A DNA stretch of 64,000 bases from JASGMR01 sp963664675. Its GTDB lineage: Bacteria > Thermotogota > Thermotogae > Petrotogales > Kosmotogaceae. Made by a program: the position numbers and the translations under genes. Below, one piece after another: positions 53,296-62,247 of this stretch. Position 1 is the first letter of the stretch; every line of letters starts with the position of its first letter. The notes under the pieces were generated by a model. The model made no database searches, had not been told where the DNA came from, and worked only from the letters and a program-made list of their open reading frames with translations. The DNA lies in the NCBI GenBank assembly GCA_963664675.2, contig CAXXLB010000009.1, forward strand, positions 248,001 to 312,000, given 5' to 3'.

Positions 53296-53977
53296 ACTCC
53301 CCTTTGGAAGATATGTATATCGTAATTCAGTCCTTCACAATATTGAACCGGTTTATAAGATTTTTTTATTTATCTCACTCTCTATAACATCATTTTTTTT
53401 AAGCAGTATACTGTTTTTTATGATCTTTTTCGGAATATTCTTACTGTTGTCCTTTCTTTCTAAAATTAGCCCTTTTGATTATTTTAAAAGTCTGAAGTTG
53501 TTCATAATTCTATTTATATTCATAATTATATTTCAAAGCTTCTTCAGTTATGGGAAAATCATATATTCTCTGGGATGGCTGAATATCACTTATGAAGGTA
53601 TTTTAAATGGCATTACTTTATCTTTGAGACTCGCATTTTCAATTCTTTTCATACAGATCTTTTTATCGACTACCACTCCCATACAGATGATCGGTTCTTT
53701 AGTAAAAATTATGACTTTCTTTAAAGTTTCCCGTAAGTACTCCCTTAAAATATCCCTCATATTTTCCCTCTCAATGAATTTCATCTCAATATTTAATATT
53801 GAAATTCAAAATATTTATCTCTCACAAAAAGCCAGAGGCGCGTTCATAAAAAACTCAGGTTTTTTTGGAAAAATAAAACAATTCTTTTCGATAATTTTTC
53901 CTTTTTTTATATTAACTTTGAATTCGGCCGATGAAATTGATAAAATTTTAAAAATAAAAGGATTTGAAAAAATTTAA
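53288..53977 (+). CDS. ecfT: Energy-coupling factor transporter transmembrane protein EcfT
   Basis: 229 residues with about five to six spans. The first coupling motif appears as SQKARGAFIKN near residue 178 (Ala-Arg-Gly, the ATPase contact), and the second is weakened to EIDKILKIKGFEKI near the C-terminus. EcfT joins a substrate-specific S component to two EcfA ATPases. Neither EcfA nor an S component is adjacent here; the only partner is queD, with which it overlaps. A terminator follows directly. Confidence 0.85.
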   Translation: MFKLPFGRYVYRNSVLHNIEPVYKIFLFISLSITSFFLSSILFFMIFFGIFLLLSFLSKISPFDYFKSLKLFIILFIFIIIFQSFFSYGKIIYSLGWLNITYEGILNGITLSLRLAFSILFIQIFLSTTTPIQMIGSLVKIMTFFKVSRKYSLKISLIFSLSMNFISIFNIEIQNIYLSQKARGAFIKNSGFFGKIKQFFSIIFPFFILTLNSADEIDKILKIKGFEKI

Positions 53978-54005
53978 AAAGATCTGTTCAGAAACAGATC
54001 TTTTT
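53976..54005. terminator. Bidirectional terminator between ecfT and nucleoside permease operon
   Basis: A-run plus GATCTGTT (53976-53988), loop CAGA, AACAGATC plus T-run (53993-54005): a 13-pair stem usable by both convergent operons. Confidence 0.88.
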
Positions 54006-54013
54006 ATTTCAAA

Positions 54014-54928
54014 CTATTTTTTCGTTGTTTTCAATTTTCTCCATGCATAAAATCCCAGAACTATTATAGTTATAGCGAATGGTAATGATTGAGTCAATTC
54101 ATACGGAATATTAAAGAATTGCAATGAATAAGATGCAGCTTCAGTAAATCCAAACAAAAATGAGCCGGCCGCCACTCCAAATGCGTTCAAACCTCCCAAT
54201 GCCTGTGCGGCAAGAGCAATCCATCCCCTCCCCGCGGTCATATCCCTTGCAAACCATGAGACATATCCCATAGATAAGAAAAGGCCACCCAGACTGGCCA
54301 AAAATCCACTGATCAGAAGTGCGATGAATTTGGTCTTGATAACAGAAATCCCAACCGAATCTGCAGCATGAGGATTTTCTCCAACCGCTCTTATTCTTAA
54401 TCCCAATGGTGTTTTATACAAAAAATATTGAACAACAAAAATTAAAATTATCGCAACATATGTTATTGCATGATGGCCACTGACTATATCACCAAGAACC
54501 GGAATATCCTTAATAATAGGGATATCGATGTTCGGTATAATCAACGAATTTACAGAAGCTGATGATCCTTTATCTCCCGTTAACATTGAGAGAAAAAATA
54601 TTGTGCCCCCGCTCGCAAAAATGTTCAAAGCAATTGCAGCGAGTATTATATTCGTTTTAAGTTTCAGAGCAAAATAAGCCAGCGCACTTGCCATAGCTAT
54701 ACCAACTGCAATACCGGCAATTATCGCCAAAAAAAGACTTTGAGTGAATCCACTGACAACAACACCGGTAAAGGCAGACATCAACATGATTCCTTCCAGG
54801 GCAATATTCGGAGTACCTGCGGATTCCGCTATCAACGCTCCAAGAGCAGCGAGAAGTATGGGAGTAGTAACTCTGATTCCCGCGGCAATAAAATCCCATG
54901 AAAAAATTCCTCTCAATGCATCATTCAT
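54014..54928 (-). CDS. Nucleoside ABC transporter permease 2
   Basis: 304 residues, eight or so spans. It is the second permease of a BMP-type nucleoside importer (NupQ/YufQ type): TPILLAALGALIAESAGTPNIALEGIMLMSAF at the start is the family mark, and ALGGLNAFGVAAGSFLFG lies near the end. It is the last gene of the operon 54014-60501 and its start overlaps the other permease stop by four bases. Neighbouring nucleosidase and phosphorylase genes support nucleosides as the substrate. Confidence 0.9.
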   Translation of the reverse strand: MNDALRGIFSWDFIAAGIRVTTPILLAALGALIAESAGTPNIALEGIMLMSAFTGVVVSGFTQSLFLAIIAGIAVGIAMASALAYFALKLKTNIILAAIALNIFASGGTIFFLSMLTGDKGSSASVNSLIIPNIDIPIIKDIPVLGDIVSGHHAITYVAIILIFVVQYFLYKTPLGLRIRAVGENPHAADSVGISVIKTKFIALLISGFLASLGGLFLSMGYVSWFARDMTAGRGWIALAAQALGGLNAFGVAAGSFLFGFTEAASYSLQFFNIPYELTQSLPFAITIIVLGFYAWRKLKTTKK

Positions 54929-56085
54929 TTTGCCTCACCCACTCGTTCCAGAGATAGATCTTTGTTTGATTTTGTCGCCTCTTTATTAATAGATCTCTGC
55001 TTCCATTTTGAAAGAAATGCTTCAGCCGTTACAAGAAGTATAATAACCGCCTGTAAAATAGAAACGATCTCAGGAGCAATATCGGTATACCTGCCCATTA
55101 TCTTTGCTCCCACTCTTATATAAGAAAGAAAAAAAGCGGCTACAGGCACAAAAATAGGATTGTTTCTGGCTAACGTTGCGATTATTATTCCATCCCACCC
55201 ATATCCGGGGGAGTATAACCATAAAAATCTTCCGTGATATCCCAGAAGTTCAATTATGCCCGCCGATCCTGCAACAGCACCTGATGCCACCTGAACCTGA
55301 AATATCATTTTTGAAGAATTTATACCGGAGTATTCAGCAAAATCCTGATTGTCACCGATCATTCTGACTTTATATCCCCATGTGGTCTTTTTCATAAGAA
55401 ACCACACGAAAATCGTGATTCCTATAGCTATAAAAATTCCAATATGCCATTTATACCTCTCGTTTAAAAGTGGCAGCATAGAACCTTCCTGAAAGGGGAG
55501 AGAAACGAGTGAACCCGCTTCAGTATCTCTTAAAAACGTTTTTATTATGAAAAGTCCCATAAAAAATGCCACATAATTCAACATGAGAGAAGTGACCAGC
55601 TCGGAGGCCTTTAATTTTGCTTTTAAAAACCCGGGTATAGTGGCAAATCCAGCCCCGGCAAGCATTGCAACAACTATTACAACCACCGTTGATATAAATG
55701 GAATACCGGGAAAATATATACCAACCGCCGTTGCTATCGCAGCACCTAAAAACATTTGTCCTTCAGCCCCAATATTAAATTGCTTGGCTGAAAATACCAT
55801 AGAAATTGCCAACCCGGTTATAATTATGGGAACGGATTCGTTCATCCACTGTATAAATCCGCTCTGGTTAAAAGCCGCTCCTGATGATCTCCACTTAACA
55901 ACGGTACCGGTCAGAAAATATCTGTAAGCTTCATTTGCGGAATTGAATGCTTCTTTCATTTTTTCCCAGAAATCTATATCGCCGGACGGAATACTGGAAA
56001 TAAAAACTATAATATAACCTATCAACAAAGCTATACCAATCGCTATTCCTATTCTATAAATAGTGAATCTGTTGTTAGCTTTCAT
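54925..56085 (-). CDS. Nucleoside ABC transporter permease 1
   Basis: 386 residues with an N-terminal extension of about 60 residues and eight to nine spans. The family segment FNIGAEGQMFLGAAIAT near 105 is the counterpart of the NIALEG block in the other permease, as in NupP/YufP. The pair forms the heterodimeric membrane part of the BMP-type importer. Its start shares one base with the ATPase stop (TAATG). Confidence 0.9.
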   Translation of the reverse strand: MKANNRFTIYRIGIAIGIALLIGYIIVFISSIPSGDIDFWEKMKEAFNSANEAYRYFLTGTVVKWRSSGAAFNQSGFIQWMNESVPIIITGLAISMVFSAKQFNIGAEGQMFLGAAIATAVGIYFPGIPFISTVVVIVVAMLAGAGFATIPGFLKAKLKASELVTSLMLNYVAFFMGLFIIKTFLRDTEAGSLVSLPFQEGSMLPLLNERYKWHIGIFIAIGITIFVWFLMKKTTWGYKVRMIGDNQDFAEYSGINSSKMIFQVQVASGAVAGSAGIIELLGYHGRFLWLYSPGYGWDGIIIATLARNNPIFVPVAAFFLSYIRVGAKIMGRYTDIAPEIVSILQAVIILLVTAEAFLSKWKQRSINKEATKSNKDLSLERVGEAK

Positions 56086-57635
56086 TATAAACCACCCATT
56101 TCGTCTTCCGACATTTTTTTAATTCCCAGCATATATTCTCCGAGTATATTTTCATTTAATCCGGATACATCCTCAAAGTGAGCGACAATTTCTCCTTTAA
56201 ACAGGACAATTATTCTGTCCGCCACTTCCAATAATTCCGTCAAGTCTGCTGAGACGAGTAAGACCGCCAATCCCTGTTCCCTTTCTTTTACCAATCTTCT
56301 TCTTATAAAATCCGCAGCAGCCACGTCAATACCTCTCGTTGGCTGGTCGGCAATGGTAATTTTTGAATCCGAGGTGAATTCTCTGGCCACAACCACTTTT
56401 TGAATATTCCCTCCGGAAAGCATATTAATTTCAGTTTTTGCACTGTCAGCTCTTATGTCAAATTCTTTAATCATCTTTTCGCCGAATTTACTGATAACTT
56501 TCCTGTTTAATATTCCCTTTTTTGAATATGGTTCTCTTTTGAATCTATCACTTATAATATTTGATTCTATTGAAGAATTTGAAGCAACACCTCTTTCCAT
56601 TCTGTCGGCGGGAATATGGCTCAACCCGGCGTTTCTGCAAAAGCCCGGATTAGTTTTCTTCGGAACAATAATATCATCGATGACTATTTCGCCGGAATCT
56701 CTTTCGGAAATACCTGTAATCATCCTGACCAGTTCAGTTTGACCGTTCCCTTCCACACCTGCAACACCCAGGATTTCTCCTTTTCTCAGGAAAAAGGAAA
56801 TATTTTTTACTGCAACCACACCGTCATTTCTAATATAACTCAGATCCTTAACCTGAAGAATTTTTTCCCCGGGATTGATCTTATTTTTGTCTATGGACAT
56901 TTCAACATCCCTTCCGACCATCATTCTCGACATTTCCAACTCCGTGATATCTTTCACGTCGGCAGTACCGACGACCTTTCCCCTCCTGGTTACCGTTATT
57001 CTATCGGCAATTTCTTTCACTTCATTCAATTTATGTGTAATAAATATAATGGTCTTTCCTTTTGATGTCAGTGTTTTCAAAGCTTTAAAAAGATCGACGG
57101 TTTCCTGAGGAGTGAGAACAGCGGTAGGTTCATCCAGAATTATCAGATTTGCTCCCCTCACGAGAGTCTTTATTATTTCGACTCTCTGTTTCATTCCAAC
57201 AGAAATATCTTTAATCTTTTCTGTCGAAGGAACAGACAACCCAAAGGCATCCGATTGCGCTTTAACAAATTCATATGCTTTTTCCATATTTACCGATAAC
57301 CCTTTCCTGGGTTCCATCCCAAGAATAATATTTTCTGCCACGGTCAAAGATGGAACAAGCATGAAATGCTGATGTACCATTCCAATTCCAAATTCTATGG
57401 CTTTATGTGGTGATGTAACTTCAATTTCTTTCCCCTCGTAAATAATTTTTCCCTTTGTTGGTTGTTCTATTCCAAAAAGAACTTTCATCAAGGTTGATTT
57501 TCCAGCACCATTTTCTCCTAACAGAGCATGGATTTCTCCCTTTTTTACAAAAAGATCAATGGACTTGTTTGCAACAACACCGTTCGGATATATTTTCCAA
57601 ATGTTTCGCATTTCAAGAATATTCTTTTCTTCCAT
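56085..57635 (-). CDS. Nucleoside ABC transporter ATP-binding protein (two ABC domains)
   Basis: 516 residues with duplicated ATPase halves, the RbsA/NupO type. First half: LLGENGAGKSTLMKVLFG, DISVGMKQRVEIIKTL, LIILDEPTAVLTPQE. Second half: GVEGNGQTELVRMITG (degenerate Walker A without the Lys) and NMLSGGNIQKVVVAREF, ADQPTRGID. Hence only the first site keeps a normal P-loop, as is usual in this family. Energises the two permeases downstream. It is separated from the binding-protein gene by a terminator-like hairpin. Confidence 0.93.
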   Translation of the reverse strand: MEEKNILEMRNIWKIYPNGVVANKSIDLFVKKGEIHALLGENGAGKSTLMKVLFGIEQPTKGKIIYEGKEIEVTSPHKAIEFGIGMVHQHFMLVPSLTVAENIILGMEPRKGLSVNMEKAYEFVKAQSDAFGLSVPSTEKIKDISVGMKQRVEIIKTLVRGANLIILDEPTAVLTPQETVDLFKALKTLTSKGKTIIFITHKLNEVKEIADRITVTRRGKVVGTADVKDITELEMSRMMVGRDVEMSIDKNKINPGEKILQVKDLSYIRNDGVVAVKNISFFLRKGEILGVAGVEGNGQTELVRMITGISERDSGEIVIDDIIVPKKTNPGFCRNAGLSHIPADRMERGVASNSSIESNIISDRFKREPYSKKGILNRKVISKFGEKMIKEFDIRADSAKTEINMLSGGNIQKVVVAREFTSDSKITIADQPTRGIDVAAADFIRRRLVKEREQGLAVLLVSADLTELLEVADRIIVLFKGEIVAHFEDVSGLNENILGEYMLGIKKMSEDEMGGL

Positions 57636-57651
57636 TCAATCACCCCTTGAT

Positions 57652-57679
57652 AAAAAACAGGCCTCCTCACGGAAGCCTG
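57652..57679 (-). terminator. Intra-operon attenuating terminator after the BMP gene
   Basis: On the minus strand CAGGCTTCC, loop GTGA, GGAGGCCTG, then six T. It is a 9-pair stem (one G-U) in the 59-base gap between the binding-protein and ATPase genes. It would give more binding protein than transporter. Confidence 0.85.
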
Positions 57680-57694
57680 AAAATTTTATGCTGT

Positions 57695-58777
57695 TTATGG
57701 TCTAACAGAATCTCTTATAGCATTCAATTCTTCATTTGTTAATCCAATTGCTGTAGAAACGGTTATTTCTCCGTTCAGTATTTTTTGTTCAATTTCTTCT
57801 AATTTTGCAGCAATCGCCGGATTGTCTTCGAGGAATTTATCAAAATATTTATTTGAAGCGAGACCTACCGATCCTTCCTTCAGACCCAACGCCTCTTCTG
57901 TTCCCATCGGAAGCTCATTGTTCAAATAAAGTTTAACCGCCCTTAAAATTGACTGATCAACATTTTTAAGCATGGACGTTAACATGTGATCAACTATTCC
58001 CATATCCTTCTCTTCGTATATCAACTGCATGTCGGAATCGACACCGATTGACCACTTATCCATTTCTTTTGCCGCCTCTAAAACACCGTTTCCCGTTTCG
58101 CCTGCAACTGCAAAAACAACATCCGCACCCTGTCTGTACATCGCCAGTGTAAATTCTTTTCCCTTTGCAGGGTCATTCCATGCGCCAACATATGAAACTG
58201 CAACTTTCATTTCGGGATCGACATATTGTGCCCCCTCAATGTACCCTACCAGGAAATCGTTAATAACAGCGATATCCATACCACCCAATAAACCGAGGAT
58301 TTTTTTATCCGGGTTGTTGAATTCTAAATTTTCATCTTCAGAAACCGTGGCTGCCAGGACACCCGCCAAAAAAGAACCTTCATTCTGTTTATATGTCATG
58401 GCGTAGACATTATCAAGATCTCCATTTTCAAAGGGCATTGAAGTATCATAAATTATATATGTTATGTCCGGATAGTAAGGTGCTATTTCCGCTAATGCAT
58501 CCACCATCTGCCAGGTACCAACAACAATTACGTCATATTCCCCGGAATCTGACATATCTTCAAGAGTAGGGACCCATTCCGAAGGGTTGTATCCCATTTC
58601 AACCGTTTTCGTCTCAAGGCCCAGTTCACTTTCAACCATTTCCATACCCCTTGCTGCCGAATCAAAGAATGATTTGTCCCCCAGTGTACCATTGATTAAA
58701 TTCAATATTTTTGGGCCTGCTGCAAAAACCGTTAATGTGAATAAAATCACCGTTAATAAAGTTACCACTTTTTTCAT
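57695..58777 (-). CDS. BMP-family substrate-binding protein, nucleoside importer
   Basis: 360 residues. A signal peptide (MKKVVTLLTVILFTLTVFAAG) without a lipobox Cys points to a soluble periplasmic protein, consistent with a diderm cell. Family landmarks: GTLGDKSFFDSAARGM near 30, DVIVVGTWQMVDALAEIA near 85, NEGSFLAGVLAA near 130, GGMDIAVINDFLVGYIEGA near 165 and VFAVAGETGNGVLEAAKE near 220. Members bind purine or other nucleosides. It is followed by an attenuating terminator, so it should be made in excess over the permeases. Confidence 0.92.
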   Translation of the reverse strand: MKKVVTLLTVILFTLTVFAAGPKILNLINGTLGDKSFFDSAARGMEMVESELGLETKTVEMGYNPSEWVPTLEDMSDSGEYDVIVVGTWQMVDALAEIAPYYPDITYIIYDTSMPFENGDLDNVYAMTYKQNEGSFLAGVLAATVSEDENLEFNNPDKKILGLLGGMDIAVINDFLVGYIEGAQYVDPEMKVAVSYVGAWNDPAKGKEFTLAMYRQGADVVFAVAGETGNGVLEAAKEMDKWSIGVDSDMQLIYEEKDMGIVDHMLTSMLKNVDQSILRAVKLYLNNELPMGTEEALGLKEGSVGLASNKYFDKFLEDNPAIAAKLEEIEQKILNGEITVSTAIGLTNEELNAIRDSVRP

Positions 58778-58791
58778 AAATACACCTCCTG

Positions 58792-59559
58792 TTATTTGTG
58801 GGCCCTCGCCCTATCTTTTTCAATCAAAAGTTCAATTGATTTAAATGCTATTTGAATCGACTTCTCCAAACCATTCTCATATTTTTCACCCGCTTGCGCC
58901 ACCTCATCTCCAATTTTTCCTCTTTCTTCACGTACAGTGAGAATGGCTCCCGTTCGCAGGCCAAAGATCGCACCCAAAATATAAAGGGCAGAAATTTCCA
59001 TTTCCACCGCCAGAACTCCCGCTTTAGAATATAAACTCCATAATCCCTCGGCAGGTCCAGGATTGAAAATCCTCCCGTAATAGGAATCTGCCGACTGGAC
59101 TATACCTAAATGATAGGGATTTCCTATAATTTCAGCGGCATTTTTCATTTCGTTAATCACTTCGAAATCGGCTACGGCAGGAAATTGTTTTGGAACATAT
59201 TCATCCATGGTACCATCATCTCTTATCGCAGCGGTGGCGATAATTGAATCACCTAATTTTATATTTGGCTGCATCGCTCCGGTAGTTCCGACTCTTATGA
59301 AAGTGTCGGATCCAAGAGTTCTGAATTCTTCCACTCCTATTGATATACACGGTGCACCCATTCCCGTTGACATCACCGAAACTTTTTCGCCTTTCAACAA
59401 TCCCGTCATAGTGAAATATTCTCTGTTATCCCCGACAATTTTCACATCTTCCAGATATTTCGCCATCCTTTTTACCCTGCCTCTATCTCCGGGTAATAAA
59501 ACATATTTTCCTACGAAACTGTTATCTTCAATTTGAATATGATATCTTGGATTTTCCAT
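58792..59559 (-). CDS. udp: Nucleoside phosphorylase, uridine phosphorylase-like
   Basis: 255 residues, NP-I family. LLPGDRGRVKRMAKYLED, STGMGAPCISIGVEEF, RVGTTGAMQPNIKLGDSII and DDGTMDEYVPKQFPAV fit uridine phosphorylase better than the purine (DeoD) group; AVEMEISALYILGAIFGLRTGAIL holds the ribose-binding Met-Glu. It splits nucleosides by phosphate to base and pentose 1-phosphate. ATG 59559 lies five bases after AAGGAG; the GTG at 59565 is inside that region. Substrate range cannot be fixed from the sequence. Confidence 0.85.
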   Translation of the reverse strand: MENPRYHIQIEDNSFVGKYVLLPGDRGRVKRMAKYLEDVKIVGDNREYFTMTGLLKGEKVSVMSTGMGAPCISIGVEEFRTLGSDTFIRVGTTGAMQPNIKLGDSIIATAAIRDDGTMDEYVPKQFPAVADFEVINEMKNAAEIIGNPYHLGIVQSADSYYGRIFNPGPAEGLWSLYSKAGVLAVEMEISALYILGAIFGLRTGAILTVREERGKIGDEVAQAGEKYENGLEKSIQIAFKSIELLIEKDRARAHK

Positions 59560-59571
59560 ACTCACTCCTTA

Positions 59572-60501
59572 TCATTTATAGTTCAAAAAAGAGCTGAAAA
59601 GCAAATCAATAAATTTATCTCTATCAGCTATTAATGCCCATTTTGAATTCGGTTTCATTCCGGATGTTTTCCAATAATCTACTACGGTTTGACCATAGGT
59701 CAATTCACCTTTGGTTTCTATCTGACAGTAGTAATCTTCATACTCAAAAATTTCCGGATCCTCCAGGTACGCTATCGTACACGGATCATGAAGGGGAGCT
59801 CCTTCAATTTTAAAGATATCATAATATGTCTGATGAAAAAATTCCAACAGTAATCCCATCTTAGAAACTATATTCGAAGAATATTTCTGCATTCTCTTTA
59901 TCTCATCCATATAAATTTTTGTCTGATGAGTAACATCGAGTGGAAATACAGTTATAGGTATTCCCGAATTAAAAACTATTTGAGCGGCTTCCGGATCTGC
60001 ATAAATGTTAAACTCCGCCACGGGTGTAGTATTTCCAAAATTTATTCCTCCGCCCATGATGACCAATTCTTTCACCAAAGGAACTAATTCTTCATAATCT
60101 ATAACAAAATTCGCAATATTTGTGAGCGGACCAACCGCTACTATAGTAACTTCATTTGGGTTCTCCCTTATCATTTCAGATATGAATTGAACAGCCTTTC
60201 TAGGATCTTTGGCTTTCTTCGGCAGTGGTAATTCGGCCCCTTCCAACCCGGACTCTCCATGAATATCCGGTGCAACTATTTGATTTCTCACAAGGGGTTT
60301 AGAACAACCTTCACACACTGGAATATTCAATCCCGCATTTTCAACTATGATCAGAGCATTTCTCGTGGTGTTTTTAACATACGAATTCCCTGCAACAGAT
60401 GTTATCCCCAGAAATTCTATGCTGTTGAGTGCTCCAGCTAACAATATGGCAACGGCATCGTCATGTCCGGGATCACAATCTAAAATTATCTTTTTTTTCA
60501 C
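59572..60501 (-). CDS. Inosine-uridine preferring nucleoside hydrolase
   Basis: 309 residues of the IunH/RihB fold. The metal-binding N-terminus KKIILDCDPGHDDAVAILLAG, TIVAVGPLTNIANFV, VIMGGGINFGNTTPVAEFNIYADPEAA and PLHDPCTIAYL cover the conserved catalytic residues. It hydrolyses nucleosides to base and ribose. Start is GTG at 60501 behind AAAGGAG with seven-base spacing; the ATG at 60537 is not supported by a ribosome binding site. It is first in the operon, and its promoter must lie in the shared 60502-60602 region with the inverted repeat. Confidence 0.92.
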   Translation of the reverse strand: MKKKIILDCDPGHDDAVAILLAGALNSIEFLGITSVAGNSYVKNTTRNALIIVENAGLNIPVCEGCSKPLVRNQIVAPDIHGESGLEGAELPLPKKAKDPRKAVQFISEMIRENPNEVTIVAVGPLTNIANFVIDYEELVPLVKELVIMGGGINFGNTTPVAEFNIYADPEAAQIVFNSGIPITVFPLDVTHQTKIYMDEIKRMQKYSSNIVSKMGLLLEFFHQTYYDIFKIEGAPLHDPCTIAYLEDPEIFEYEDYYCQIETKGELTYGQTVVDYWKTSGMKPNSKWALIADRDKFIDLLFSSFLNYK

Positions 60502-60549
60502 AGAACTTCTCCTTTTTCGTTTTTTTGAAAAAATCACACGGTATATTTA

Positions 60550-60574
60550 ATGTATAATTTATAATATTATACAT
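60550..60574. promoter_or_regulatory. Perfect inverted repeat between divergent operons
   Basis: ATGTATAAT (60550-60558), seven-base spacer, ATTATACAT (60566-60574): nine perfect pairs, between the nucleoside operon (minus) and the dcyD-like gene (plus). It resembles a dimeric-repressor operator and overlaps TATAAT -10 candidates on both strands. The regulator is not identified. Confidence 0.5.
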
Positions 60575-60602
60575 CAGTATGCGTAATCAATAAGGAGGTT
60601 TT

Positions 60603-61577
60603 ATGAGATTAAAACTTGCAAATTTGCCCACCCCAATAGAAAAATTACCGACATTATCTGAAAGATACAATTTCAACATCTATATCAAAAGGGACGATTT
60701 AACAGCCTCAATAGCTTCAGGAAATAAAATCCGCAAACTGGAGTTTCTTTTGTATGATGCTTTAGAGAAAAATTCCACGACGATTTTTACATGTGGTGGT
60801 ATTCAATCGAACCACGCCCGTGCCACCGCATGTCTTTCAAGAAGATTTGGTATGAGACCCGTCCTCTTTTTGAGGGGGGAAAAACCTGCCAAAATAAACG
60901 GAAATCTCTTGATAGACAGTTTGCTGGATTCAGAAAATATTTTTGTCACAAAGGAACAATACGATTCTATAGAAAAAATATATGATGAATATGAAAAAGA
61001 ATTGGTCAAAAAGGGGGAAAAAATTTACAAGATTCCTGAAGGAGGATCCAATTCCCTGGGTACGCTAGGTTATCTGAATTGTGTGCTGGAAATGTCTTCG
61101 CAAATCAATCTGGAAAATATCAAGGCTATATTCTGTGCCGTTGGAAGCGCGGGAACATATGCCGGATTATTTGCAGGGTTGAATCTGATCGGCAACAAAA
61201 AAACGAGATTGATTGGAATAAACGTTACAAAAGATAAATCGGATTTTTTCAAGGAAAAAACTGTGAGACTGGTGAATGAAATTAAAAAATACGGCTATCT
61301 TATAAATGCTGAAGAAAGCAGGATAGAGATATATGATGATTTTCAGGGACCTGCTTATTCCGTACCCTCACCGGAAGATATATCATTGATAAATGAACTT
61401 GCTTTAAAAACGGGCCTGATTCTTGACGGTACATATACATCGAAGGCTTTCAGAGGAATGCTCGAAATTTCCAAAAATGAATTTGCAGGTGAGAATGTAC
61501 TGTTCATCCACACCGGAGGGCTTTTCAGTATTTTTGATAATCCCGGATTATTCAGCCGTGAAAAAGATAAACTTTGA
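60603..61577 (+). CDS. dcyD: D-cysteine desulfhydrase / ACC deaminase-like PLP enzyme
   Basis: 324 residues of the fold-type II PLP family. The PLP lysine is in SGNKIRKLEFLL near residue 45, followed by CGGIQSNHARATACLSR, PEGGSNSLGTLGYL (phosphate-binding loop) and IHTGGLFSIFDN. It would degrade D-cysteine to pyruvate, sulfide and ammonia; ACC deaminase activity or use of another D-amino acid is possible because the discriminating residues are not certain here. AAGGAGG precedes the ATG. Its 3' end overlaps the next gene by 20 bases. Confidence 0.85.
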   Translation: MRLKLANLPTPIEKLPTLSERYNFNIYIKRDDLTASIASGNKIRKLEFLLYDALEKNSTTIFTCGGIQSNHARATACLSRRFGMRPVLFLRGEKPAKINGNLLIDSLLDSENIFVTKEQYDSIEKIYDEYEKELVKKGEKIYKIPEGGSNSLGTLGYLNCVLEMSSQINLENIKAIFCAVGSAGTYAGLFAGLNLIGNKKTRLIGINVTKDKSDFFKEKTVRLVNEIKKYGYLINAEESRIEIYDDFQGPAYSVPSPEDISLINELALKTGLILDGTYTSKAFRGMLEISKNEFAGENVLFIHTGGLFSIFDNPGLFSREKDKL

Positions 61578-62247
61578 AGAGGAACTTTCCAAACCTTTAG
61601 AAGATTTTCTGATTAAAAAAGGATTTTTGATCAGGTGTGAAATAAAAAATTGTGATATGGTTGCTCAAAAGAACGAAAAATATTATTGTATTGAACTGAA
61701 AAAAAACCTCTCTGTCGATCTGCTGTGCCAGGCTGTGGAAAGAAAAAAGATGGTTGATGGAGTGTTTATCTGTATTCCCGCTCCAAAATATGGCATTAGA
61801 TCGAGGAGCTTTAAAAATAAACTGAAACTACTTAAAGAACTGAATATCGGATTGATAATAATTTATATGCTGAGTAAGGACAGAATAGTAGAAATCGTTT
61901 CCACCCCAAAGATAAAAGAGAATAATAAAAAAGGCAAAAAGAGAGAGCTGTTGATAAAAGAATTCGACGGCAGAACGGGTAATTACAACAATGCGGGTAT
62001 CTCAAAGAAAAAAATCATCACAGCATACAGAGAGGACTGTCTACTCGTAGCAAAGCTTCTGAATGAATATGGGAAGAGCTCCCCCGCTGAATTGATAAAG
62101 AGGGGAGCTCCATCAAAAACTCAAAGTATTTTATATAAAAATTATTACAGATGGTTCAATAGAATAGATCGGGGTTTATACGAAATATCCTTGTCCGGCA
62201 AAAAAGCTATCGATGACTTTTCTGCCATCTTAAAAGAAAAAAAATAA
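61558..62247 (+). CDS. DUF2161-like protein (putative PD-(D/E)XK-type)
   Basis: About 229 residues from GTG 61558, overlapping dcyD by 20 bases; the ATG-led longer frame from 61423 runs inside dcyD and is not real. The start INFEEELSKPLEDFLIKKGF, the strand-like YYCIELKKNLSVDLLCQAVERKKMVDGVFICIP (Glu-x-Lys as in PD-(D/E)XK nucleases) and the end with a winged-helix-like RGAPSKTQSILYKNYYRWFNRIDRGLYEIS match DUF2161, described as a putative PD-(D/E)XK-type phosphodiesterase. Catalysis and role unproven. Stops back to back with purA. Confidence 0.75.
   Translation: MKKINFEEELSKPLEDFLIKKGFLIRCEIKNCDMVAQKNEKYYCIELKKNLSVDLLCQAVERKKMVDGVFICIPAPKYGIRSRSFKNKLKLLKELNIGLIIIYMLSKDRIVEIVSTPKIKENNKKGKKRELLIKEFDGRTGNYNNAGISKKKIITAYREDCLLVAKLLNEYGKSSPAELIKRGAPSKTQSILYKNYYRWFNRIDRGLYEISLSGKKAIDDFSAILKEKK

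Noticed and set aside
61423..61557. Longer N-terminus for the DUF2161-like gene
   Set aside because: The extra 45 codons lie in another frame of dcyD, whose conserved C-terminus is clearly coding. GTG 61558 is the more reasonable start.
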